A stretch of DNA of 64,000 nucleotides from assembly GCA_001874305.1 (NCBI GenBank), contig MPCU01000003.1, positions 1 through 64,000 on the forward strand, read 5' to 3'. The position numbers and the translations under genes are program-made. Source of the DNA: Bacteriovorax sp. MedPE-SWde (GTDB lineage: Bacteria > Bdellovibrionota > Bacteriovoracia > Bacteriovoracales > Bacteriovoracaceae). Positions within the stretch are counted from its first letter, which is position 1. Every line of letters begins with the position of its first letter. The notes beneath the pieces were generated by a model that was not told the origin of the DNA, ran no database searches, and saw nothing but the letters and a program-made list of their open reading frames with translations. Shown here piece after piece: positions 1-7,491 of the stretch.

Positions 1-1
1 T

Positions 2-655
2 TTCTCAAAGATTAATAAAAATCAATATAATATAAAAATATTCATCTCTATGGTTTTGTTTGTAATAAGCTTATTAATTTCTATTAAAATGAAAATTGAT
101 TATTCAAACTACTTTTACCCTCTCTTTATTTATCAAATACTAATTCTTGGTGTTGTCATACAAAAAGAATCTGACAGACCCAAACTTAAGTTCTTTCAGG
201 TATTACTTGTAGTAGGTATTCTTATCAATTTTACAAGGATATATGTTAACTATTTAGATAAAGGACCGGTGACTAGACATAACTTAGAAATTACTCAAAA
301 GATTGTAGATGAAGCGTTAAACTCCAATAGAACAAGTTTTTATACCTTTGGTGAAAGTGATGTTGGTCGTTATGAGTATATGTCTAATGGTAAAGTAACT
401 CCCATTCATCTCGTAAAGCTTGTAGCATCAGGCGAAATGAAAACATTAGTTGATGGCCTGGATAAATTAAAAAAAGGAAGTATCGTTATACCATTTAAAG
501 ATGAGTGGGCAGGATGGCACTGGAATTGGGGACCATTTGAAATAGAAAGAATAAAGACTATATCGAAACATCTTGGAATAGAAATATTTAATGAGAAGAT
601 ATTTTATAAGAATGGTGAGCAGGCAGTATGGTTTTTTAGTTTTAAAAAGATCTGA
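2..655 (+). CDS. C-terminal part of a membrane protein (cut by window edge)
   Basis: The reading frame is open to the left edge of the window (no stop from base 2), so the first ATG at 50 is probably internal and the gene starts outside. The visible part has two hydrophobic segments in its first 75 residues, then a soluble C-terminal domain of about 140 residues ending in a Trp/Phe-rich stretch. This layout resembles the end of GT-C/ArnT-like polytopic glycosyltransferases, which have a soluble tail after the last helices, but no diagnostic motif is visible. Its last 14 bases overlap the convergent SGNH hydrolase gene. The family assignment is inference from layout and from the surrounding glycan genes. 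Confidence 0.6.
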   Translation, partial: FSKINKNQYNIKIFISMVLFVISLLISIKMKIDYSNYFYPLFIYQILILGVVIQKESDRPKLKFFQVLLVVGILINFTRIYVNYLDKGPVTRHNLEITQKIVDEALNSNRTSFYTFGESDVGRYEYMSNGKVTPIHLVKLVASGEMKTLVDGLDKLKKGSIVIPFKDEWAGWHWNWGPFEIERIKTISKHLGIEIFNEKIFYKNGEQAVWFFSFKKI

Positions 656-1970
656 GAATATTATCTGTTAAAATATCATGACCAGCTTTTGTCATGTGTC
701 CAAAATCTCCAGCGAAACTATCTGAGAAGATAGCTTCAAATCCTTTTGACGAGACGGCTTTCTTAAAGCTTTGCTCATTATCAATATATTTAAGAGATTT
801 AGAATCTCCATAAATCTCTGATATATAACTAATCTGTCTCATTGGATATTGCATGATAAAGACTTTAGCATTGCTTTGTAGAGATTTTCTAATAATGTAC
901 TTAGTATTAGTAATTGTATAATTCTTAAGAGACTCTCTTTCTGATTCTTTAATAAGTCTTGCTAGTTTATCTTGTTTATTTCTATGATTGATTTGTTTAA
1001 GAACCATTAAAGAATGATTATTTCGTAAACCTTTTGTTTTGGAATTGAGAATAAGGTGTTCGGCAATTTTATGCTTACCAAGTTTTGTAAGAAGATTGAG
1101 GTAGCTAGAGAATTGATCACCTTGAGTTGCTAGGAAATCAGAGTTTTTAAAGTAATGTAGCGCTTTGTCTGTATCGTTCTTAGCAAGGAAATAGATATTT
1201 CCTAATGTCGGATACCATTTATTATCAAAAGATTCAAAATATGAAACTTCCTCTGTTATTCTCTTTTCATTATTCAATTCAAATAAAGGCCAAAGCCTTT
1301 CTATGCGAATAGAGTCTTCATTAGATCTATTCTCTAAGAAATAATCATAGACCTTAACTGAGTTTTTAAAATCCCGTGACTCTTGATTTAAATACTCTGC
1401 AAGAAAGAGTAAATTCTTATTCGTGAGAGAATTAGGGTCACGATTAAAGGAACTGAGTAGCAAATCGACCCCAGAGTTAACTTTTCCTATGTTTATTAGA
1501 TTTAGTCCTCGTTGTCTTTTAGAGTTGTGGTTAAAAATATCTTGTAGATAAGTTAATAACCGATAAGTATACAAATTCTCATATAGAGATCGACTTGGTT
1601 TTGTTTTAGAAATACTTAATTCAAAAGTATCATTAATACCAAGCATTGAAATAACTATATTTGGTCGATACTTTTCTAAAATACTATCGATATTATTTTT
1701 AAAGTAGCTTGATGTGACAGCAGATTTTCCAAGATTGTATACTGTATATTGATTTGGAAACTTCTTATTCAGTTTTTCTTGTAGAAGTTGAGGATATCCA
1801 CCTTCGGTTGTTGATTCCCCAATACAGATAACTCGTTTCTTATTGTCGTTTGTTATAGAGACTTCAGGAGTATCTTTCTCTACTAAGAATATAGATATAT
1901 GTGCAAAACCCTCAAAAATGATTATTGCCAAAACTATAGTAAGAATAGGGTAGAGGTATTTTTTAAACAT
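642..1970 (-). CDS. Membrane-anchored SGNH/GDSL hydrolase with a TPR-like middle
   Basis: The 442-residue protein has one N-terminal hydrophobic anchor (about residues 5-30) and SGNH hydrolase blocks split across the chain. Block I is G51-E-S53-T with the presumed nucleophile S53, block III is G111-I-N-D114, and the C-terminal D422-F-G-H425 is the catalytic DxxH. The region between (about 150-330) is helical with short TPR-like repeats, so a substrate- or partner-binding domain is inserted in the esterase fold. Family members commonly add or remove acyl groups on glycans; the neighbouring aminotransferase and carbamoyltransferase genes suggest a similar role at the cell surface (inference). 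Its start lies only 22 bp from the divergent gene at 1993 and has no Shine-Dalgarno sequence. Confidence 0.8.
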   Translation of the reverse strand: MFKKYLYPILTIVLAIIIFEGFAHISIFLVEKDTPEVSITNDNKKRVICIGESTTEGGYPQLLQEKLNKKFPNQYTVYNLGKSAVTSSYFKNNIDSILEKYRPNIVISMLGINDTFELSISKTKPSRSLYENLYTYRLLTYLQDIFNHNSKRQRGLNLINIGKVNSGVDLLLSSFNRDPNSLTNKNLLFLAEYLNQESRDFKNSVKVYDYFLENRSNEDSIRIERLWPLFELNNEKRITEEVSYFESFDNKWYPTLGNIYFLAKNDTDKALHYFKNSDFLATQGDQFSSYLNLLTKLGKHKIAEHLILNSKTKGLRNNHSLMVLKQINHRNKQDKLARLIKESERESLKNYTITNTKYIIRKSLQSNAKVFIMQYPMRQISYISEIYGDSKSLKYIDNEQSFKKAVSSKGFEAIFSDSFAGDFGHMTKAGHDILTDNILRSF

Positions 1971-1992
1971 ATATCTATGCTATTATATAACT
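1971..1992. promoter_or_regulatory. 22-bp divergent start region with a two-way -10 element
   Basis: Only 22 bases separate the start codons of the genes at 1970(-) and 1993(+). They contain TATTATATAA (1981-1990). Read on the plus strand, TATTAT ends 6 nt before the ATG at 1993. Read on the minus strand, TATAAT (1987 to 1982) lies 11 nt before the ATG at 1970. Neither gene has a Shine-Dalgarno sequence, so very short or absent 5' leaders are inferred. Confidence 0.5.
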
Positions 1993-3042
1993 ATGGATAG
2001 TAAAGATTATTCTATATTTACTGAAAGCGGTCGTATGGCCTTAGCTTTATATTTAAAGGGGCTAAAGAAGCGTACCAAAAGAAAGAGGATAATTGTCCCT
2101 AGCTTAACTTGTATTGGTGTAATTCAGTCTATATACAGTTCAGGCTTTGAGCCTCTATACGTAGATATTACGAGAGATCTTTCTATGGACTTTGATCAAA
2201 TGGCAAAACTTCTTGATGAAGATATTGCGGGTGTCATATTTCAGGGGCTTTATGGAGTTTTAGACGTACCAGCTCAAATTATAAATGATTGCAAAAGAAA
2301 TAAGAGCTCTATTATATTTGATTGTGCTCAAACCTTTGTAAGTACTAAAAATATTAGTGGTCTTTTGATAGACGCAGATTTCGTTTTTCTTTCTTTTCAG
2401 TCTAATAAACCTCTTCAGTATGGTGGAGGAGCATTAGGTGTTTCACGATTACCTTATTTAGATGAACTCGAAAAACCAAGGGGATTATTTTATATTAGGA
2501 TGATAGTTATTTGTTTTTTGTCGAAGTTAGCCTTTAATAATTTTATGTGTAAAATATTGATTAATCCTCTTAAGTACAATTTTGATTCAGATAGGTTTGA
2601 AGGTGCACTTGAAGATATAAGGATCTATAGTTTAAGTGCGAGAATAAAGAAGAAATTAATTAAAAGATTTAATGAGCATGAATCTATAAATGATAAGAAA
2701 CAGGTCTTTCTTAATGAGCTAAGAGGTGTACTGAGAAAAAACTCGAAGTGGACAATTCCTGTAGAAGATAAACTCGTTAATTCGGCACACTATTTACCAG
2801 TTAGAGTTAAAAATAAAAGTGAGTTATTAAAAAAGTTTCCAGCTAATCTTTATGAATGGCCATTGAGCCCATTATCACCATATCTGAAAGAAGTGAAAGG
2901 CTTTGATCCTAAAAAATTTCCTGAAGCTAGTTTAGCCGTTTCAAATCTGTTAGGAATTCGAATTCCACTTAATGCTTCTTCTAAGAAACTAGCTAGTATA
3001 AAAAAACTTATTGAAAATGATTTGATGAAATTTATTCTATAG
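1993..3042 (+). CDS. DegT/DnrJ/EryC1-type PLP aminotransferase-like protein
   Basis: The 349-residue protein has the fold-type I sugar aminotransferase pattern. An N-terminal TESGRMAL segment matches the family's substrate/PLP loop, D110 (FDCAQTF) is the pyridine-nitrogen Asp, and K139 in LSFQSNKPLQYGGGA is the Schiff-base lysine followed by the Gly-rich turn. Family members transaminate nucleotide-linked keto sugars using Glu or Gln. It is slightly short and diverged, especially in the C-terminal half, so the substrate cannot be named. It sits among surface-glycan genes and its last 11 bases overlap the convergent cupin gene. No SD precedes the ATG; a -10-like TATTAT ends 6 nt upstream, suggesting a leaderless transcript. 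Confidence 0.8.
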   Translation: MDSKDYSIFTESGRMALALYLKGLKKRTKRKRIIVPSLTCIGVIQSIYSSGFEPLYVDITRDLSMDFDQMAKLLDEDIAGVIFQGLYGVLDVPAQIINDCKRNKSSIIFDCAQTFVSTKNISGLLIDADFVFLSFQSNKPLQYGGGALGVSRLPYLDELEKPRGLFYIRMIVICFLSKLAFNNFMCKILINPLKYNFDSDRFEGALEDIRIYSLSARIKKKLIKRFNEHESINDKKQVFLNELRGVLRKNSKWTIPVEDKLVNSAHYLPVRVKNKSELLKKFPANLYEWPLSPLSPYLKEVKGFDPKKFPEASLAVSNLLGIRIPLNASSKKLASIKKLIENDLMKFIL

Positions 3043-3463
3043 TATACCAGTCTGTAGATTGTGGTTGAAATGGCCCTTGAGCTATTTCCATAAAAAGCAC
3101 TTCTTTAGACTCTACACATATAGCATGCCTCTGTCCTTTCGGAATAAGAATTGAAGATGAGTGACTCTCATTTAAAACTGTTCTAGAGGTTTCTTCTAAG
3201 TCCGAATTGTAATATTTAACAACTAGAGTACCTTCTTCGATAATAATAATTTCATCTTTATCATTGTGCTTATGAATGCGATCTGGTTGATCGATGGTCA
3301 TATAAATTAGCATCTTATGGAGAAGCGACTTATCAGACTCGTGAAAGTTATATCTTGCAGAGATTAAGTTTAACTTTTTCGCTTCAGCTTTAAGCTCTTC
3401 TTTATGCTGTGGCATGAAACTCGAGGGAAACTTTCTTTTGTGAAAAGGTTTATTATCAGACAT
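3032..3463 (-). CDS. WbuC-family cupin
   Basis: A 143-residue single-domain cupin. The order ARYNFHES, then RIHKHNDKDEIIIIEEG (metal-binding His and Glu of cupin motif 1), then ILIPKGQRHA (motif 2), and a final EIAQGPF, matches the WbuC family. These small metalloproteins are found in O-antigen and other polysaccharide clusters, and their reaction is not established. The location next to carbamoyltransferase and aminotransferase genes fits. The minus-strand TATAAT at 3476-3471 is exactly 7 nt upstream of the ATG and there is no SD, so the mRNA is probably leaderless. Confidence 0.8.
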   Translation of the reverse strand: MSDNKPFHKRKFPSSFMPQHKEELKAEAKKLNLISARYNFHESDKSLLHKMLIYMTIDQPDRIHKHNDKDEIIIIEEGTLVVKYYNSDLEETSRTVLNESHSSSILIPKGQRHAICVESKEVLFMEIAQGPFQPQSTDWYTIE

Positions 3464-3503
3464 AATAGATATTATATACTAATTAGCATTTGGATCATAT
3501 GAA
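3464..3503. promoter_or_regulatory. Divergent promoter with overlapping -10 elements
   Basis: The 40-bp gap between divergent starts contains ATTATATACT (3471-3480). On the minus strand it reads TATAAT, 7 nt before the cupin ATG. On the plus strand TATACT (3475-3480) would start transcription near 3487, leaving a short leader with a weak GGA before the carbamoyltransferase ATG at 3504. Confidence 0.5.
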
Positions 3504-5213
3504 ATGATTGTTTTAGGAATTTCTTGTTTTTATCATGACAGTGCTATTTGCATTATGAAAGACGGTGAAATCTTATTTGCTGGCGAAGAAGAGAGATTTT
3601 CTCGATTAAAGCATGATTCTCAATTTCCTAGTTTGGCCTTGAGAGCTGGACTTGATCACTGTAAAATAGAAGCTGATGAAATAGATAAGGTAATCTTCTA
3701 CGAAAAGCCTTTTCTAACATATGAAAGAATTTTTGAAACAATAATGGAGCTTGCACCAAGAAGCTTTTCTCTATTTTATGATTCTTTAAGTAAAATTATA
3801 AAGAATAAGTTATTTATCAAATCAACCTTAAGGAAGCATCTAAGAAAAACATTAAAAAATGAAGATTATGTGATTGAATTTTGTGAACATCACTACTCTC
3901 ATGCGCTTTCTGCTTTTATACCATCAGAATTTGAAGAGGCTGCAATACTTTGTATTGATGGTGTTGGAGAATGGGACACTACAACAGTATGGCATGGAAA
4001 AGATGGTGTTATTAGTAAGAAATACTCAATCAACTATCCTCATTCTATTGGTTTGTTCTATAGTCTATTTACAGAATACTGTGGATTTAAAGCTAATAGT
4101 GGCGAATATAAAATGATGGGATTAGCACCGTACGGTGAGCCTATATATGTCGATATTATTAAAGATAACTTTATAAAAGTTCATGAAGATGGATCGATAA
4201 GATTAAACACTCAAAATATTAGTGCTGACTTTAGAAGCGATCTTGTAATGTCATCATTGGATAAAATATTAGGAAGTAAAAAAAGAGACTCAGAAGATAT
4301 AAGTCAGTTCTATAAAGATATTGCATCTTCGGTCCAGCAAATTTGCGAAGAGGTTGTCGAAAAAATGATTATCTTTGCTCTCGATAAATGTAATTCTAAA
4401 CGAATTTGTCTAGCAGGTGGTGTAGCTTTAAATTGTGTCGCTAATGGCAAAATTGCTAAGAAAATCGGTGCTGAGAATATATGGATTCAGCCTGCTGCCG
4501 GTGATAATGGCGGAGCAATTGGTGCTGCTATGTCTGGATGGAATAAGAAGATATCAAATTTTAGACCTACCTTAGGTACGCAATATAGTTCTGAAAAAAT
4601 TAAAAATATAATTGATTCAAAGTCTCTAAAATATCAAGAGGCTTCAGTGGATCTTATAGTAAATGATATCATTAATAAAAAAGTTGTGGCCATATTTCAG
4701 GGGCGTATGGAATTTGGTCCTAGAGCACTAGGTAATAGATCAATTATTGCTAAATCTGCAGAGCCGTCAATGAAGGCACTATTAAATGAGAAAATAAAGA
4801 AAAGAGAGGGCTTTAGACCTTTCGCACCTATTGTATTAGAGAAAAACATGGGAAAGCTCTTTAAGGACGCTTATAAATCTCCGTTTATGTTATTTACCCA
4901 ATACTCTATAGGAAATATCTATTCTGCTACGACACACGTAGATGGATCTTCAAGAGTGCAAAGTGTTTCTGAAGAGAATGGATTAGTATTTGATATCTTA
5001 AATGAGTACGAATCTCGTACAACTGAGCAAGCTCTAGTTAATACCTCTTTCAATATTCGAGGTGAACCTATTGTAGAATCTCCTCAAAATGCGCTGGATT
5101 GTTTTTTTGACTCTGGTATTGATTCACTTTGCCTGGGTGACTTCTATATTAGAAAATCTGATAATAATAAGGACTTTATATTCTTTGAGAGTAGAGAGTT
5201 TCTTAAGGATTAA
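3504..5213 (+). CDS. NodU/CmcH-type O-carbamoyltransferase
   Basis: A 569-residue protein of the usual length for the NodU/TobZ/CmcH family. It uses carbamoyl phosphate and ATP to carbamoylate a hydroxyl, often on a sugar. The N-terminal ASKHA domain begins MIVLGISCFYHDSA and continues to GEEERFSRLKHD. The metal-binding motif is H129-H130-x-x-H133 (HHYSHALSAF). AGGVALNCVANGKI and GPRALGNRSI follow, and the C-terminal NTSFNIRGEPIVESP signature closes the protein. All recognised motifs look intact, so it is probably active. It leads a tight same-strand run with a 65-residue membrane protein, a GT2 and a radical SAM enzyme, which suggests carbamoylation of the product of that pathway. Confidence 0.93.
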   Translation: MIVLGISCFYHDSAICIMKDGEILFAGEEERFSRLKHDSQFPSLALRAGLDHCKIEADEIDKVIFYEKPFLTYERIFETIMELAPRSFSLFYDSLSKIIKNKLFIKSTLRKHLRKTLKNEDYVIEFCEHHYSHALSAFIPSEFEEAAILCIDGVGEWDTTTVWHGKDGVISKKYSINYPHSIGLFYSLFTEYCGFKANSGEYKMMGLAPYGEPIYVDIIKDNFIKVHEDGSIRLNTQNISADFRSDLVMSSLDKILGSKKRDSEDISQFYKDIASSVQQICEEVVEKMIIFALDKCNSKRICLAGGVALNCVANGKIAKKIGAENIWIQPAAGDNGGAIGAAMSGWNKKISNFRPTLGTQYSSEKIKNIIDSKSLKYQEASVDLIVNDIINKKVVAIFQGRMEFGPRALGNRSIIAKSAEPSMKALLNEKIKKREGFRPFAPIVLEKNMGKLFKDAYKSPFMLFTQYSIGNIYSATTHVDGSSRVQSVSEENGLVFDILNEYESRTTEQALVNTSFNIRGEPIVESPQNALDCFFDSGIDSLCLGDFYIRKSDNNKDFIFFESREFLKD

Positions 5214-5214
5214 T

Positions 5215-5412
5215 ATGAGTTTTGTAAGTAAGCTAGATCGAATAATCAAAATATCATTTACATATTTTATGTATATTCTAGTGTTGTTTCCAATATCAAT
5301 ATTCTGGAGACTTTTGGTTAGAAAGAATACAAGCTGGAATCAAAAAACTAATAGTGATACTAATTGGAATAAGGTTGAGAAATGGTCACATAGGCCACAA
5401 ACACCATTTTGA
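5215..5412 (+). CDS. 65-residue membrane protein in carbamoyltransferase operon (SxtJ-like tail?)
   Basis: A short gene starting 1 nt after the carbamoyltransferase stop, with AAGGA just upstream of its ATG, and followed 6 nt later by the GT2 gene. It has a single hydrophobic segment (about residues 11-33), then FWRLLVRKN and a polar Trp-rich tail. Carbamoyltransferase genes are often followed by one or two tiny membrane proteins (SxtJ and DUF5989 families). The hydrophobic helix followed by R-LL and a W-containing tail resembles the C-terminal part of SxtJ, but the protein is about half the usual length. The function is unknown and the family assignment is tentative. It is a real gene on spacing and SD. 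Confidence 0.65.
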   Translation: MSFVSKLDRIIKISFTYFMYILVLFPISIFWRLLVRKNTSWNQKTNSDTNWNKVEKWSHRPQTPF

Positions 5413-5418
5413 GGATAA

Positions 5419-6330
5419 ATGAAGAAAATATCAGTAATATACTCTTTTAGAAATGAAGAGTCAGTTCTTCCTGAATTAATTAAGAGAACAAAGACATCTC
5501 TTGATTCAATGGATTATGCATACGAAATTATTTTTATAAATGATGCATCTTCTGATAAGTCTCGAGAAGTACTACTTAGTGCTATCGAAACAGATAAGAG
5601 TATAAAAGTTATAAATATGTCTAACCGCTTTGGACAAACACAATGTCTGCTCGCTGGATTGAGAAATTGCAATGGTGACTGTGCAATTTTTCTAGATTCT
5701 GACCTTCAGGACCCACCAGAGCTTTTTCCTGAAATGATAAAGAAATGGGAAGAAGGTTGTGAAGTTGTAAATACTAAAAGAACTTCTAGAGCAGGAGAGA
5801 ATCCATTAAAAATGCTTCTTACTAGAGTTGGTTATCTAGGTTGGAATAAGCTATCAAAAATTGATCTGCCGATTGAAGCGGGAGACTTTAAGTTAATTGA
5901 TAGAAAGATTATCGATATATTGTCAGATATTGATGAAGAAGACCCATTTGTTCGTGGTCTCGTTACCTGGATTGGATTCAAACAAGGTATCGTTGAATAT
6001 GACAGACAAGCACGTCACTCTGGAGAAACTCACTTTCCATTCTTTGGGGGAGATCCAATAGAAACGTTTCTCATTGGAATGACTTCTTTCTCTATTGTAC
6101 CTCTATACTTAGCATTACTTTTATCGACCATCTTAATCATATGCTCGATTGTTTATCTCGCGACTATGTTTATGTCCGTTGATTTTTCAATCTGGAAATT
6201 TCTCGGGCTATTGATAAGCGGTTTGAACTTTCTGTGTTTTGGAATCATGGGAGCTTATATAGGACGAATTCATATTCAGAGTCGAAAGAGGCCTCTCTAT
6301 GTTATTAAAGATAAAGAGAACTTTTCATAG
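5419..6330 (+). CDS. GT2 polyprenyl-phosphate glycosyltransferase (DPM/ArnC/GtrB-like)
   Basis: 303 residues. The GT-A domain starts at the N-terminus (SVIYSFRNEE, then FINDASSDKS). It carries the nucleotide-sugar/metal motif in FLDSDLQDPPEL (D-S-D) and an R-G-L-V-TWIGF loop typical of DPM1/GtrB enzymes. Two C-terminal transmembrane helices (about 225-250 and 260-285) follow. The family transfers a hexose from UDP- or GDP-sugar to undecaprenyl phosphate at the inner membrane, making donors for GT-C enzymes, several of which may be encoded nearby. A GAGGATAA SD precedes the ATG. It is the third gene of the carbamoyltransferase operon and 12 nt upstream of the radical SAM gene. Confidence 0.9.
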   Translation: MKKISVIYSFRNEESVLPELIKRTKTSLDSMDYAYEIIFINDASSDKSREVLLSAIETDKSIKVINMSNRFGQTQCLLAGLRNCNGDCAIFLDSDLQDPPELFPEMIKKWEEGCEVVNTKRTSRAGENPLKMLLTRVGYLGWNKLSKIDLPIEAGDFKLIDRKIIDILSDIDEEDPFVRGLVTWIGFKQGIVEYDRQARHSGETHFPFFGGDPIETFLIGMTSFSIVPLYLALLLSTILIICSIVYLATMFMSVDFSIWKFLGLLISGLNFLCFGIMGAYIGRIHIQSRKRPLYVIKDKENFS

Positions 6331-6342
6331 TTTATTATTATT

Positions 6343-7446
6343 ATGATCAGAAAAAGCTACTTAGCATATTTAAAGAAAGCGATTACTGAGCAAGGGCTCC
6401 TTAGGGCGACTAAGTATCCATTTCGATACTTAGGCACTTATCTTGGTTACAAGCTAAATAAGTCTGTATCTGGTCCTATTCAGGGGACTCTCTGTATCAC
6501 ATATAACTGTAATCTACGCTGTGAAATGTGTGATTTACCTCAAAGACACCAAAGCTTTAAAGAAGATGGGAAGAGTCCATATAAATTTGCAGAATGGAAA
6601 AAGATTATCAAATCCTTTGCTGATATTGGAACATCAGGTATGGCGATTTCTGGTGGTGAACCTTTCTTAAATAAAGACCTGTTTCCAATTATAAGAGAAA
6701 TCAAAAAACAGAAAATGGTTTGTCAGATGACCACAAATGGATGGTTTATTGATGAAGTTTCAGGAAGAGAATTAATAGAGACTGGAATAGATACTATTAC
6801 TATCTCCATTGATGGAAGTGATCCTGAACTACATGACAAAATTCGTGGCATTAGTGGTTCTTTTGAAAAAGCATTAAAAGCCGTAAGAACTTTGGTTCTT
6901 CTTCGAAACGAAATGAAAGCTAATTTTAAAATTAATATTAGTACTGTATTTGGAAAATCAAATTACAAGAATATCGACAAGATTATAGATATTACTAAAA
7001 ATGCTGGAGCTGATTGTATTGGCTTTATTCCTGTTCATACTATTGCTCCAGAGGTTAACAAAGATCTCTCTCTTTTAACAATACTAGAAACTGAAGAAAT
7101 TAAGGAAGTAATATCGTCTCTGATTACTAAGTCAAAAGAAGATAACTATATTGAAACATCTGAGAGCTATTTGAATATGTTCTATGATTTCTTTGGAGGC
7201 AAACCACTTCCAATGAGTTGCTTAGCGGGTTTTACTACGCTCATTATTGATTGTTACGGTGATATTTTCCCTTGTTTTTCATTCTACGAAATGAAGAAAT
7301 CATGGGGTAATCTAAAAGAGTTTAACGATCTAAATGAATTTTGGAAAAGTCATTCTGTTGAATTATCACGAAGTGAAATAAAAGAATGTCGTGAATGCTT
7401 TTGGAACTGTCAGGTTGAAACGAATTTACTCTATAAGATTCCATAA
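6343..7446 (+). CDS. Radical SAM/SPASM enzyme
   Basis: 367 residues. The radical SAM cluster motif is C56-x3-C60-x2-C63 (CNLRCEMC), followed by SGGEPFL (the SAM-binding GGE) and TTNG/SIDG strand motifs. The C-terminal third has a Cys-rich SPASM region (SCLAGF, then CYGDIFPCF and ECRECFWNC) that should bind one or two auxiliary Fe-S clusters. SPASM enzymes modify peptides or carbohydrates. The neighbours here (carbamoyltransferase, GT2, secreted CRTAC protein) do not decide which. The gene ends just before a strong two-way terminator shared with the convergent CRTAC gene. No clear SD is visible. Confidence 0.9.
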   Translation: MIRKSYLAYLKKAITEQGLLRATKYPFRYLGTYLGYKLNKSVSGPIQGTLCITYNCNLRCEMCDLPQRHQSFKEDGKSPYKFAEWKKIIKSFADIGTSGMAISGGEPFLNKDLFPIIREIKKQKMVCQMTTNGWFIDEVSGRELIETGIDTITISIDGSDPELHDKIRGISGSFEKALKAVRTLVLLRNEMKANFKINISTVFGKSNYKNIDKIIDITKNAGADCIGFIPVHTIAPEVNKDLSLLTILETEEIKEVISSLITKSKEDNYIETSESYLNMFYDFFGGKPLPMSCLAGFTTLIIDCYGDIFPCFSFYEMKKSWGNLKEFNDLNEFWKSHSVELSRSEIKECRECFWNCQVETNLLYKIP

Positions 7447-7448
7447 AA

Positions 7449-7470
7449 AAAGGCCACTTTCGTGGCCTTT
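7449..7470. terminator. Bidirectional terminator
   Basis: A perfect 9-bp stem (AAAGGCCAC / GTGGCCTTT) with a 4-nt loop (TTTC), flanked by A-rich sequence on the left and T-rich on the right. It lies between the convergent radical SAM and CRTAC genes and should stop transcription from both. Confidence 0.85.
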
Positions 7471-7491
7471 GATTAATTCATATTTTTAATT

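Noticed and set aside
3874-4116. Open frame of 80 codons inside the carbamoyltransferase gene, same strand
   Set aside because: Shifted-frame shadow of a clearly coding, fully conserved gene; no SD.
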